39,326 nucleotides of DNA from Candidatus Gastranaerophilales bacterium. Its GTDB lineage: Bacteria > Cyanobacteriota > Vampirovibrionia > Gastranaerophilales > Gastranaerophilaceae. Location: assembly GCA_910588555.1 (NCBI GenBank), contig CAJUPC010000020.1, positions 1,246 to 40,571 on the forward strand, given 5' to 3'. Below the pieces are notes generated by a model, which did no database searches, was not told the DNA's origin, and was given only the letters and a program-made list of their open reading frames with translations. Position 1 is the stretch's first letter. Each line of letters starts with the position of its first letter. Of the stretch, positions 23,932 to 33,005 are shown piece after piece. A program made the position numbers and the translations under genes.

Positions 23932-24070
23932 GTGTGTTTCATGTACCTTATTCTGATAAAATTAGCAGTTGAAAACCTTGATTTTACATTATTGAAATTA
24001 GTCCGCTAAAAGTGTACTTTTCATGGACGGGTAAAATAAATGATTATGTTGTTGCTCCTTAAACAACAAG

Positions 24071-24104
24071 AAACCCTCAAATCATTGTGGTTTGGGGATT
24101 TTCT
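24071..24104 (+). terminator. Terminator after the resolvase
   Basis: AAACCCTCAAA pairs imperfectly (one G-T, one mismatch) with TTTGGGGATTT across a ten-base loop, ending in T's. The rest of 23932-24208 shows no gene. Confidence 0.6.
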
Positions 24105-24208
24105 TATTTTATAAACCCACTTATATTTCACATTCGCGGTCTGAATGACAATAACTATATGTATTTGAGGACTATTTACTGCTTTATATACGAGTTACTA
24201 TTATAATA

Positions 24209-24547
24209 TCACTTTAATCTTAATGCTTTTTGAATAGCTTTCAATCCTTCTATGTAACATGCTAGTTCATCATCATCTTTTGCAGAGTTAAGAATCTGTA
24301 ACGCTTTTGAGTAAAGAGGATTGTGTTTTACTTCTGCTTGTTCAAGTTCTATTCCAACTTCATCAAGTGTTACTCCTAAAGCAGTAAGTAATTTATTAAG
24401 GGTAGCGTACGAAGGAAAATACTTGCCGTTTTCAACACGAGATAAATGTTTCTCATCAATTTCTGCTTTTTCTGCTAGACATTGTTGAGTGTATCCTCTT
24501 GATTTCCTTAATTCTCGTAACCGTTTACCAAACTCAGAATTCTTCAT
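24209..24547 (-). CDS. XRE-family regulator
   Basis: 112 residues: an HTH about 5-60 (FGKRLRELRKSRGYTQQCLAEKA..DEKHLSRVENGKYFPSYATLNKLLTALGV) and a short helical tail (ILNSAKDDDELACYIEGLKA). Divergent from the autotransporter gene; the 233-bp gap holds three copies of ATCACTTT in mixed orientation. It is therefore the likely local controller of autotransporter expression. An AGAGG lies about seven bases before ATG. Confidence 0.88.
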   Translation of the reverse strand: MKNSEFGKRLRELRKSRGYTQQCLAEKAEIDEKHLSRVENGKYFPSYATLNKLLTALGVTLDEVGIELEQAEVKHNPLYSKALQILNSAKDDDELACYIEGLKAIQKALRLK

Positions 24548-24637
24548 AGTACCTCTTTCCTCTTATTTTTAACTAAAAGTTCAAATCTCAACACGACAAC
24601 TACGGCAATAATTATTAAGTTATTTATTGTTACAATT

Positions 24638-24747
24638 ATCACTTTTTATTTTTTTGTGTTATCCTCATGTTCAGTGGAATAGCTACTGGAATTAAGATTG
24701 TATTTAAAGTGATTTTGCAAATCTATTGTTGCTATAAACATCACTTT
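24638..24747. promoter_or_regulatory. ATCACTTT repeats upstream of the autotransporter
   Basis: ATCACTTT at 24638-24645 (+), 24706-24713 (-) and 24740-24747 (+). The last two form an inverted repeat around a 26-base gap that includes a TATAAA box (24733-24738). Candidate operator for the XRE gene at 24209-24547. Confidence 0.5.
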
Positions 24748-24780
24748 TATACAGAAGGTAGCAGAATAATGAGGTAAAAG

Positions 24781-27700
24781 ATGAAAAAGACAAAACTATT
24801 AGCAGCCTTGCTGCTATGTACGGCAGTTGCCTTGCCAATTAAGGCTTATTCTGCCGAACGAACTTTTGAGGGAAGTTATCAAGGGATTAGCCAACCAACC
24901 CAAAACGGCGGAGCAATCTTTAACAACACAGGTGATACTGCGATTGTTAAAGCTGGAACACAGTTTATTAACAATGAAGCTAAACGTGGTGCAGGTATTT
25001 ACAATTATGCAGGTGGAAACTTAACTATAGAAGACGGTGTTAAGTTTGATAACAACAGAGCTGTTGGTGCTGCTGGCGGAGCTATCCAAAACTTTGGTAC
25101 TGCTGTAATGGGTGATAATCTTGTGTTTGAAAACAATAAGGCTGCTTGGGGTGGAGCTGCAATCTATGCAGGTTCAAATTCTAACGACGGGCATTCAACA
25201 ACTATCGGAAGTGGTGCTATTTTCAGAAACAACACCTTAACTGATAATGCTTCCTATGGCGGTGCAATATTTGTAGAAAATGATAACAAAGCCGATACTG
25301 CTATTTTTAATCTGGGTAGTAATTCTACATTTGAAAACAACTCTGCTATGCATGGTGGAGCAGTATATATAAAAGAAGCTGTCAATGCTGAAATTGCAAG
25401 TGGAGCTAAATTTATAGGAAATAACGCAACAGAATTAGGCGGTGCAATATACAATGGTGGCAATCTTACTGTTGCTGGAACTTTTACTGGTAATACTGCC
25501 AATCATGGTGGGGCAATATTTAATGATACTGGTGCAAAAGCAATTATTGGCGAAAACTCTTTATTCAATAATAATACATCTGTAAAAGGCGGTGGTGCAA
25601 TCAAGAATTATACAGGTGCTGAACTTGTAGTTAATGACGGTACTCAATTCTTATCAAATAGTACAGAAGCTGGTGGCGGTGCAATCCAAAACATGGGTAC
25701 TGCAACATTAGGAAATAACCTTGTATTTGACGGAAACAAAGCTCAATGGGGCGGTGCTGCAATCTATGGCGGTTCTCGTGCTGGTGTCGGCTCATCAACT
25801 GTAATAGGTGATAATGCCAGATTTACTAATAATACATTAACAAATACAGGAACAAATTCTGACTCCGTTGGAGGTGCTGTCTTTATTGAAAGTGATGAAG
25901 GGCAAAATGTTGAATTCACTTTAGGTAAAGATGCATACTTTGGAAACAATTCTGCTAATCAAGGTGGTGCTATTTACCTAAAACAAGGAACTATTGCTGC
26001 CACTATTGGAGAAGGTGCAACCTTCGACAGCAATTCTGCAACCACACATGGCGGAGCAATATTTACAAGAACTGCTCTTGATTTACAGGGGGCGATATTT
26101 AACAATAACTCTGCTGGAATTCAAGGCGGTGCAATTCTTACAACAAGAACGGCAGAAGGTTTACTAAATATTGAAGGCTCAACTTTTAAAGGTAATACAG
26201 CAGGTGAAGAAGGGGGAGCGATTTGGTCTGGAGCTGAAACCAAAATTGCTAACTCCTTATTTGAAAGTAATAAAACAACTGGTACAGTATTTGGAAACGA
26301 AGATTACAATATTGACAGTGAAGGTGGTGGAGCAATCTTTGTAGGAAGCAGCTCAAAAACTGCTATTGAAGGTTCAACTTTCACTAATAACCAATCTGGA
26401 ACCGTAGGTGGAGCTATTGCAACCCGTTCTAATGCTAAAAATGACGGTTCAAGTTCACTTGAGATTACATCAAGTAGTTTTGACGGAAACAAGGCTTCTG
26501 TAAATGGTGGTGCAATTGCTGCTTATATTGACTCAACAATTACAGATACTAATTTCACCAACAACACAGCAGGTTCAAAAGGTGGTGCTGTTTGGACTAA
26601 CCAAAACTTAACCGTAAATGCTGTTAATTCTGATATTATTATGGCTGGTAACAAAGCCTCTGACGGTGCTGATATCTTCATGAATAAAGAAGGTTCAAAC
26701 CTTAACATTAACGCAAATGAGGGTAAATCAATCACAGTTGCAAGCGGTATTTCTGGTAACGAAAACGGTTACAATATGCTTGTAAATTCTAATGGCGGCA
26801 CTGGTTCATTAGTTATAAATTCAGCTATTCAGAATGCTGCTATTGATGTTCAAAATGGTACATTCCACCTTGCTCAAGGAAGTGCTTTAAACAATTCAAC
26901 TTTGAATATGGCAGGCGGTACTACTTTGAATACTATAAACAATCAGATTTCATCTTTTGGTGATAATGTAACTTTACAAGACAATGTTAATCTTGCTGTA
27001 GATGTAAACCTTGCTAATGGTAAAGCTGATAATTTTGGCGGTGCTAATGTTCAAGGTAAAGTAACAATTACAGATGTTAATACTCTTGGTAATACAACTG
27101 CTAATGGAGTTTCAATAAACCTTGCCGAAGCTCTTGGAATTGACCCTAATAATATGGCTATTTCAGAAGCTCTACAAAATCAAACACAAAGAGTTTTAAC
27201 TCCTATTAGATATTTACAAGGTGGAATTTCTGAAACTGGTATGCTTACAATGGCACCTACTGGCAATAGCTATAAGGATTTCAACCCTGCTGTTATGGCA
27301 AGTCCAGTAGCTGCTCAACTTGGCGGATACTTAACACAATTGAATTCTTACGACCAAGCATTCAGAAACATGGATATGTACATGTTAATGACTAAGAAAC
27401 AGCGTGAGGCAATGAAACTTAGAAACAAATACGCTGCTGCTGATAGTAACTTAATCTTTGACCCTACAGGTTCTGCTTATGATGATAAAGCAGTATGGGT
27501 AAGACCTTACGCAACATTTGAAAATGTACCGTTGAAAAACGGCCCTAAAGTATCTAATGTTGCTTACGGTTCTTTCTTTGGTGCTGATTCTGAACTATAT
27601 GACTTAGGACATGGTTGGGACGGTATGCTTAGTGTTTATGCGGGCTACAATGGTTCACATCAAGCCTATGACGGTATTGGCATTTACCAAAACGGTGGTA

Positions 27701-28338
27701 CTTTAGGTATCACAGGTATGGCATATAAAGGAAACTTCTTTACAGGTTTAACTTTGAATGCTGGTGCTAATGTTGGTGAAGCTAACACAGCTTATGGAAA
27801 CGATAATTTCACGATGTTAATGGCTGGTATCGCTAATAAAACTGGTTATAATATTGAACTTGCAGACGGCAAATTCATTATTCAGCCTAATGTTCAGTTG
27901 TCATACTCATTTGTTAATACATTTGACTACACTAACGCTGCTGGGGTTAAGATGAATTCCGACCCACTTAATGCTATTCAGGTAGAACCTGGAATTAAAT
28001 TTATCGGTAACTTGAAAAACGGATGGCAACCATACGCAGGAGTAAGTGTTGTTTGGAACATTATGGATAAAACAAACTTCCATGCTAACAATGTTTCACT
28101 TCCAGAATTAAGTGTTAAACCTTATGTTAGATATGGTGTAGGTGTAAGAAAGACTTGGGGTGAAGTTTGCACAGGTTTCTTACAAACTTACTTCACTAAT
28201 GGTGGCAGAAACGGTGTAGGCATTCAAGGCGGTTTTAGATTTACACTTGGTAAAGGCGGTTTATCTTCAATCAAAACAAGCAATAACATGCCAGAACTAC
28301 CTGCAACAAAAATCATGTTAAGTAATGGGGGTAGATAA
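24781..28338 (+). CDS. Pmp-like repeat autotransporter adhesin
   Basis: A type Va secreted surface protein of 1185 residues. It begins with a Sec signal peptide MKKTKLLAALLLCTAVALPI..AYSA. The passenger, about 40-660, has more than 15 GGAI/FxxN repeats, the signature of Chlamydia polymorphic membrane proteins, and folds as a beta-helix. An Asn/Gly-rich linker follows, then a C-terminal autotransporter barrel about 895-1160 (AVWVRPYATF … GGFRFTLGKG). The passenger holds a roughly 200-residue direct duplication (about 43-242 and 243-430). A GAGG ribosome site sits six bases before ATG. The stop overlaps the start of a Skp/OmpH chaperone gene. Base composition is richer in GGT/GGC glycine codons than its neighbours because of the repeats. 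Likely host- or mucus-binding cargo of the element; ligand unknown. Confidence 0.9.
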   Translation: MKKTKLLAALLLCTAVALPIKAYSAERTFEGSYQGISQPTQNGGAIFNNTGDTAIVKAGTQFINNEAKRGAGIYNYAGGNLTIEDGVKFDNNRAVGAAGGAIQNFGTAVMGDNLVFENNKAAWGGAAIYAGSNSNDGHSTTIGSGAIFRNNTLTDNASYGGAIFVENDNKADTAIFNLGSNSTFENNSAMHGGAVYIKEAVNAEIASGAKFIGNNATELGGAIYNGGNLTVAGTFTGNTANHGGAIFNDTGAKAIIGENSLFNNNTSVKGGGAIKNYTGAELVVNDGTQFLSNSTEAGGGAIQNMGTATLGNNLVFDGNKAQWGGAAIYGGSRAGVGSSTVIGDNARFTNNTLTNTGTNSDSVGGAVFIESDEGQNVEFTLGKDAYFGNNSANQGGAIYLKQGTIAATIGEGATFDSNSATTHGGAIFTRTALDLQGAIFNNNSAGIQGGAILTTRTAEGLLNIEGSTFKGNTAGEEGGAIWSGAETKIANSLFESNKTTGTVFGNEDYNIDSEGGGAIFVGSSSKTAIEGSTFTNNQSGTVGGAIATRSNAKNDGSSSLEITSSSFDGNKASVNGGAIAAYIDSTITDTNFTNNTAGSKGGAVWTNQNLTVNAVNSDIIMAGNKASDGADIFMNKEGSNLNINANEGKSITVASGISGNENGYNMLVNSNGGTGSLVINSAIQNAAIDVQNGTFHLAQGSALNNSTLNMAGGTTLNTINNQISSFGDNVTLQDNVNLAVDVNLANGKADNFGGANVQGKVTITDVNTLGNTTANGVSINLAEALGIDPNNMAISEALQNQTQRVLTPIRYLQGGISETGMLTMAPTGNSYKDFNPAVMASPVAAQLGGYLTQLNSYDQAFRNMDMYMLMTKKQREAMKLRNKYAAADSNLIFDPTGSAYDDKAVWVRPYATFENVPLKNGPKVSNVAYGSFFGADSELYDLGHGWDGMLSVYAGYNGSHQAYDGIGIYQNGGTLGITGMAYKGNFFTGLTLNAGANVGEANTAYGNDNFTMLMAGIANKTGYNIELADGKFIIQPNVQLSYSFVNTFDYTNAAGVKMNSDPLNAIQVEPGIKFIGNLKNGWQPYAGVSVVWNIMDKTNFHANNVSLPELSVKPYVRYGVGVRKTWGEVCTGFLQTYFTNGGRNGVGIQGGFRFTLGKGGLSSIKTSNNMPELPATKIMLSNGGR

Positions 28339-28793
28339 TGAAGAAAATTAATACACTATTAATAACTGGAGCATTCATTCTGGGATTAGGTTTTAATACC
28401 TTTGCTATGAGTGATGTGCCTTCTAAAATCGCTGTAGTTGATGTAAACAGAGTTGTAAGCAATTCTTCACAAGTAATGGCTCTTAAAAAGGAACAAAACT
28501 TGAAGAATGAAGAACTTCAAAAGTGGCTTAACACAGCTCGTGCTGATGTTGAAAAACAGAAAACACAGGAAGGGAAAGAAAAGCTAGCAAAGAAGTATGA
28601 CTCTGACTTTCAGAAGAAACAGCAAGCAATTCAAAAGGATTACACAGACAAACTGCAATCAATCGACAAGGATATATCTGGAGTCATAGCAAAGACAGCT
28701 AAAGACAAAGGCTATGATGTTGTACTTGCAAAAGGCGTAGTGCTCTATGGTGGCGAAGATATTACCAATGCAATATCTAAGTTAATTAAGTAA
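28338..28793 (+). CDS. Skp/OmpH-family periplasmic chaperone
   Basis: 151 residues: signal peptide MKKINTLLITGAFILGLGFN…FA, then the family N-terminal strand IAVVDVNRVVSNSSQV and a long charged coiled coil (about 45-125, e.g. LQKWLNTARADVEKQKTQEG), then the closing strand GYDVVLAKGVVLYGGEDIT. Skp trimers hold outer-membrane beta-barrels in the periplasm before BAM-mediated insertion. The ATG shares one base with the TAA of the autotransporter (TAATG), so translation is coupled and the chaperone is very probably dedicated to that barrel. A terminator follows. Confidence 0.93.
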   Translation: MKKINTLLITGAFILGLGFNTFAMSDVPSKIAVVDVNRVVSNSSQVMALKKEQNLKNEELQKWLNTARADVEKQKTQEGKEKLAKKYDSDFQKKQQAIQKDYTDKLQSIDKDISGVIAKTAKDKGYDVVLAKGVVLYGGEDITNAISKLIK

Positions 28794-28813
28794 AACTCAT
28801 TATTGAAACTACT

Positions 28814-28847
28814 AAACAGACCTGCTGGAAACGGTAGGTCTGTTTTT
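28814..28847 (+). terminator. Rho-independent terminator of the autotransporter operon
   Basis: AAACAGACCT with AGGTCTGTTTTT around a 12-base loop. Confidence 0.88.
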
Positions 28848-28924
28848 GTATGTGTTTATATCCTTAATAACAAGGCAAAAGTTAAGAAAATGTTTACAAA
28901 GAACATATTAAAAGAAACTTCTGT

Positions 28925-28930
28925 TATAAT
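28925..28930 (+). promoter_or_regulatory. Extended -10 of tcmP, leaderless start
   Basis: TGTTATAAT with the TATAAT exactly six bases before ATG 28937; no ribosome site and no well-spaced -35. Confidence 0.55.
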
Positions 28931-28936
28931 TATCTT

Positions 28937-30166
28937 ATGGTAAAAACAGCTCAAGAACACTTTTCAGAAGAAAAGAAGCATACAAAAATAAAACATGATT
29001 TATTTACAGAAGCACTTAAAGCCAGTCTAAGCATTTCTAATTCACTAAATTATAAAGATAAATCAAACATTCCTTTTATGTATATTGATTTATATGCAGG
29101 AGCTGGTAAATTTACTGATGAAAAAGAAGGTTCTCCTTTAATTGCAATAAATTTAATTTCAGAATATATAGAAAAACGTTCTTTTGAGCATTTTGAATAT
29201 ATAGTTACTGAGAATGATGAAAATAATGCAAAATGTTTATTAGAGAATATTAAATCTAAAAAGGAATGTCTGAATATAACAGACAATGATTTAAAAACGG
29301 CACTATACTGTGGTCATTGGGAAGACTTAACTCCAGAATTATCTAAATATATTAAAGCTCGTAAATGGGGCTTTGTGTTTGTTGATCCATTTTCATTAGA
29401 ATTAAATTTGCAAGAATTAATAAATGTTCTAAATCACAATATCTACTATAAAGATATTATGATTCTAATTAATAAGAATGCCCAAGAAAGAGTTTTGGGG
29501 AAACCAGATAGTCCAGATATACAGAAAATATGCAGGTATTTTGGTATAGAAGAAACTAAGTTAAAAAGACTAATCAACTATATTAAAGTCAATCAAAAAG
29601 GAACAAACGAAGATATAATACAATATCTAACACAAAAGGCACTTGCAAATGTAGATAAAGATTTCAAAATTTATGCAGGTATTTCAAGAACTCGTGAGGG
29701 AGAATTAGAAAACTCTGATAGATTTTATCTTGCATTATTGACAAGCTCTATTGGTGTTGCTGATAACTTCTTAAATAAATATGCGGAGTTGCTTGAAGAA
29801 AAAGAACTAAGAGATAATGGTGGGCAACAAAATTTATTTGATACGTCTCCACAAACAAAATATGTAAATTTAGAAGAAACCGTTATGACTACTATCAATA
29901 AATATAATTCTATGACATTATATGAACTAACAAAAGATTTGTTCAATGTTTTTCTTTCATGGAAATTTACGGAAGATAATCAAATTCCACACAGGCGAGC
30001 ATTAACTATAGCGTTAAATAATTTACTAAATCGTAAATGTATAAACTTTGAAATTTTAGGAACTTTGCCTAAGGGTTGTGTTAACTTAGGTAAAAACACT
30101 ATATTATCTAAAGCGTTCTATTCTAAAGATAATATGAAGCATATTAAAATTGGCGTTGCTAAATAG
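28937..30166 (+). CDS. tcmP: Three-Cys-motif partner protein TcmP
   Basis: A 409-residue protein that opens TAQEHFSEEKKHTKIKHDLF, typical of TcmP. It has a Rossmann-like motif MYIDLYAGAGKF (about 48-59) with an acidic strand end and FVFVDPFSLELN (about 145-156), which recall a methyltransferase-type fold. The C-terminal part is helical with a winged-helix look (LNNLLNRKCINFEILGTLPKG). The family is defined by its constant neighbour, a three-Cys-motif protein, and that partner is here on the opposite strand, the two stops overlapping by eight bases. Reaction unknown. No ribosome site; predicted leaderless. Confidence 0.88.
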   Translation: MVKTAQEHFSEEKKHTKIKHDLFTEALKASLSISNSLNYKDKSNIPFMYIDLYAGAGKFTDEKEGSPLIAINLISEYIEKRSFEHFEYIVTENDENNAKCLLENIKSKKECLNITDNDLKTALYCGHWEDLTPELSKYIKARKWGFVFVDPFSLELNLQELINVLNHNIYYKDIMILINKNAQERVLGKPDSPDIQKICRYFGIEETKLKRLINYIKVNQKGTNEDIIQYLTQKALANVDKDFKIYAGISRTREGELENSDRFYLALLTSSIGVADNFLNKYAELLEEKELRDNGGQQNLFDTSPQTKYVNLEETVMTTINKYNSMTLYELTKDLFNVFLSWKFTEDNQIPHRRALTIALNNLLNRKCINFEILGTLPKGCVNLGKNTILSKAFYSKDNMKHIKIGVAK

Positions 30167-30869
30167 TAGGCAACTCTTTCCATTGACGACCTTGAAGCAT
30201 ACAACCAGCTATCTTCTTATTAACTCCACCCCATTGTTTAAAAAAGAACGGTACTTCATGTTCGATACAATTATCTCTTATTGAAGTAACCCAATTTTCT
30301 TGAATTGGTCTTGCTCCCGGACCACTCTCACCACCCACAATTACCCAATTGATATTATCTAATGATAAATTCTTAATTTCAGTTATCATAGGTTCTATTG
30401 ATAAGTATTTAATATGAGCAGGGGTATTTATTAAATAAGGAATTCTTTTCTTTTGGTTATCGGATTCTACAGTTACTCCTAACCATATATTTTTAGTCCA
30501 TTTTAGTTTTGGTGCAATTTGTTCTAATCGTTCAGCACGCTTGGTTAGTACTTGGAATGTATGCCAATGTGCTTTATTCATTATCTCAAAGACTTTAACT
30601 ATAAATTCATTTGGTACATCTTTATGGAATAAATCACTCATTGAGCATACGAAAATTATTTGTGGTTTCTTCCATTTTAAAGGTTCTTCAAGACAGTCTT
30701 CATGTGTCGTAACTTGGAAACAGTTTTTATATTTTTCCTGCCCCATTGCATGTAATCTTCTTGCCATTCTTTCAGCATAACAATGTTGACACCCTTCGCT
30801 AATTTTAGTACAACCTGTTACTGGGTTCCATGTAGATTCTGTCCATTCAATCTTTGACTTTTCTGCCAT
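30159..30869 (-). CDS. DUF5131 (phage Gp37/Gp68-like) three-Cys-motif protein
   Basis: 236 residues starting KSKIEWTESTWNPVTGCTKI, the family signature. The three cysteines are C-x6-C-x2-C in GCTKISEGCQHCYAERMA (about 19-36), a likely iron-sulphur or metal site recalling radical SAM folds. Further conserved blocks: FVCSMSDLFHKDVP, VLTKRAERL, WLGVTVES, YLSIEPM, WVIVGGESGPGARP and VPFFFKQWGG. The pair with TcmP is a recurrent mobile-element module of unknown chemistry, convergent here. The ATG has no ribosome site; TATTAT lies exactly six bases before it. Confidence 0.92.
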   Translation of the reverse strand: MAEKSKIEWTESTWNPVTGCTKISEGCQHCYAERMARRLHAMGQEKYKNCFQVTTHEDCLEEPLKWKKPQIIFVCSMSDLFHKDVPNEFIVKVFEIMNKAHWHTFQVLTKRAERLEQIAPKLKWTKNIWLGVTVESDNQKKRIPYLINTPAHIKYLSIEPMITEIKNLSLDNINWVIVGGESGPGARPIQENWVTSIRDNCIEHEVPFFFKQWGGVNKKIAGCMLQGRQWKELPTI

Positions 30870-30930
30870 AATATAATAATAGTAGGATAATTATGTTTAT
30901 TTGCAATCATTTGAATGAATTAGAATTGGA

Positions 30931-31776
30931 CTAATCTTTCTTCTTAATCTGTTTAGGTTTCTTACTTGCAGGTAAGAAGTTATCTCCTGTTACAACTTTC
31001 TGCCCAGTTCGTTGTTCTAATTGTAATCTCGCGTCTTTAGCAATTTTACCGCCTTCCTTAGCAGCCTTTGAATTTTCTTCCATGCCAGTTGCTTCATCAA
31101 GCTCAGCAATTTGCCTTGTTGAAAGTTCTGCTAATGCTGTAAAGATAAGTTCAGCCTCACTCATGTGGTCTCTAAGGTTTTGAGATTTCAATCCCTTAAG
31201 GTTCTTATGTTCTTTAACACTCAACCCGGACCATTCTTGATGAATAATATTTGTCAGGATAGCATATTCTTCGCCTTCTGTAATCTCGTGGTCTTTCCAG
31301 TAATCAGTTAATTTGTTTCTGGTTTCTTGTCCAGTCATTCGTTGCTGAATCCACTTTTCAGAACGACCGAGTTTCTTGTAGGTTTCTCTTGCTCTATCTA
31401 TGGCTGTTGTTGGGTCTGCCATTTCTTGAACACGCTCTTGTCCAACTTTAGCTAACCATTGTTTAATCGGTTCGGCTTTCTTAGAAGGAATAGACTGGAT
31501 AATTCTAAAAATAGTCTTTATATCTGCAACATCAGTCTTACGCATTTTGCCATCGTCAGCTTGTAATTTCAACTGGTGACAATTTGTCACCGTTTGCTCT
31601 GAACCCTCATCACGCAAACGTTGTGCCAATTTGTTCCAATACTTTCTTGCACTCTGATAGTCTTTCTCTATCAAAATTGCAACAATATCTACCACAGAGA
31701 AATAGTATGTTTCCTTTTCCTCGTCATAAATGTGTCTTATTCTCTTGTTTTCAAATAATGTTAAATCTTCTGCCAT
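30931..31776 (-). CDS. BRO-N / DinD-like antirepressor-type protein
   Basis: 281 residues. The N-terminal BRO-N domain (about 8-115) begins LFENKRIRHIYDEEKETYYF and continues SVVDIVAILIEKDYQSARKY. The middle, AKVGQERVQEMADPTTAIDR and ARETYKKLGRSEKWIQQRM, matches the DinD/BRO-type proteins common in Bacteroidota and gut mobile elements. The basic C-terminus KKPKQIKKKD may bind nucleic acid. In phages BRO-N proteins act as antirepressors. A long purine-rich ribosome site (AGGAGAGAAGG) precedes ATG. Confidence 0.88.
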   Translation of the reverse strand: MAEDLTLFENKRIRHIYDEEKETYYFSVVDIVAILIEKDYQSARKYWNKLAQRLRDEGSEQTVTNCHQLKLQADDGKMRKTDVADIKTIFRIIQSIPSKKAEPIKQWLAKVGQERVQEMADPTTAIDRARETYKKLGRSEKWIQQRMTGQETRNKLTDYWKDHEITEGEEYAILTNIIHQEWSGLSVKEHKNLKGLKSQNLRDHMSEAELIFTALAELSTRQIAELDEATGMEENSKAAKEGGKIAKDARLQLEQRTGQKVVTGDNFLPASKKPKQIKKKD

Positions 31777-31922
31777 ACCTTCTCTCCTATAAACTCATGC
31801 TATACAATCATATTTCACTTGTCAACTTCTTAAACATTCGACGAGAGGCAGCTCACGCCGCCCTGAGTGGGTTTTGATTATTTGCATGGTAAAACTTTAT
31901 CTATAAAATATCAAAACTGCTT

Positions 31923-33005
31923 CTAGCCCGCTCCAGTAGCTGCATTTGATTGGTTATATATGAATTTGTTATAAAGTTCTTCATAATACTTCCCTGTTAT
32001 ATGATAAAGAACCTTCTTAGTTGAATACTTAAACTGGTTCTTATATTCGATTTCTTCAAATAGGTGCTGAAATATTTTGATATCAATATCATCGTATTTT
32101 ACCAATATATCCTTTACCATTTCTTCATGTTTATTTAATTTAACATTCTTCTCTTGCAAAATATCATCAAAGAATACATATTTGCTCAATTCATTTGTAT
32201 AGAACTCATCTAATTTCTTGTATAAATTTCCTTCTTCGAGTTGTTCAATAAGCAATGACAAGGTTAGCTGTTTCTCGTCCTTAGACCCTGTTAAATAGCG
32301 AGTTATGCGTTGGATATTAGATGTATATTTATAGCGTTGTTCACATCTTAATATGTTTAAACTATTCTTTCCGTTTAACCACAATCTTCCAGTTGCTCTT
32401 TCGTAGTTTGTTTCCGGGATTTGTGCAATTTCATCATCAGATAAGTATACATTATCAACAAAGGGAACTTTAGTTTTGTTATTTACTTCATCTACTTTTG
32501 TGTAAAAGCATATTTGTCTGTTTGTGTTTCTGCTTTTAATATCTTTGCTCCTTTTGACTGGCGATAATATTAATGAAGTATTGCTGCCTTGAGAAGTGCA
32601 GTCATTCACTCTGTATGGATACTTGAACTGTCTTTTGGATAATGCTTTAATGTGTTCAAATACTGGTAATGTTGGCAGAGTATTCTTTGTAAAGTCAATC
32701 CAAGTTACAGCAGCGTCCTCTTCAAGAGCTGTATAAATATCTCTAAGTAATTTTAGCAACTTCTCTTCGCTCATCATCTCAAGATTTAATATAGGTTTTC
32801 CTTCTGATTCGCTAACATTATCTAAATACAGAGTTGGGGTAAAGGTAATTCTAAAATAGCATTTATCAAAATTAACAGTATAATTGTTCTTTCTGAAATG
32901 TTTTGACATAATATCATTTAATTTTGTTTGTGCGTTATAAGGATTACATATTTCATCACGCTTAACAGAGAATCGAAGTTTGTCAATTAGAATGTTACCA
33001 AACAT
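31923..33005 (-). CDS. Probable replication initiation protein (filamentous-phage/plasmid type)
   Basis: 360 residues. The N-terminus MFGNILIDKLRFSVKRDE (IDxLxFS), the central RQICFYTKVDEVNN (IxFYdKxxE) and LNILRCEQRYKYTSNIQRI (LRxExRxK) follow the order seen in gene II/RstA-like and related plasmid replication proteins. The rolling-circle HUH pair is not evident, so activity is unproven. The start overlaps the end of the upstream 494-residue gene by 11 bases; the two are an operon. If it is Rep, the excised element may replicate, fitting a resolvase that would handle multimers. Confidence 0.6.
   Translation of the reverse strand: MFGNILIDKLRFSVKRDEICNPYNAQTKLNDIMSKHFRKNNYTVNFDKCYFRITFTPTLYLDNVSESEGKPILNLEMMSEEKLLKLLRDIYTALEEDAAVTWIDFTKNTLPTLPVFEHIKALSKRQFKYPYRVNDCTSQGSNTSLILSPVKRSKDIKSRNTNRQICFYTKVDEVNNKTKVPFVDNVYLSDDEIAQIPETNYERATGRLWLNGKNSLNILRCEQRYKYTSNIQRITRYLTGSKDEKQLTLSLLIEQLEEGNLYKKLDEFYTNELSKYVFFDDILQEKNVKLNKHEEMVKDILVKYDDIDIKIFQHLFEEIEYKNQFKYSTKKVLYHITGKYYEELYNKFIYNQSNAATGAG

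Noticed and set aside
23262..24208. Invertible segment controlled by the serine recombinase
   Set aside because: I found no inverted pair with a plausible crossover dinucleotide next to the gene; the recombinase is probably a resolvase or acts elsewhere.
24907..26600. Repeats in the autotransporter considered as a CRISPR-like array
   Set aside because: The repeats are protein-coding GGAI/FxxN motifs with codon variation, not identical spaced DNA repeats.
25254..26735. Several minus-strand open frames opposite the autotransporter, rich in Pro, Ala and Val
   Set aside because: They are shadows of the Gly/Ala/Asn repeat codons on the plus strand.
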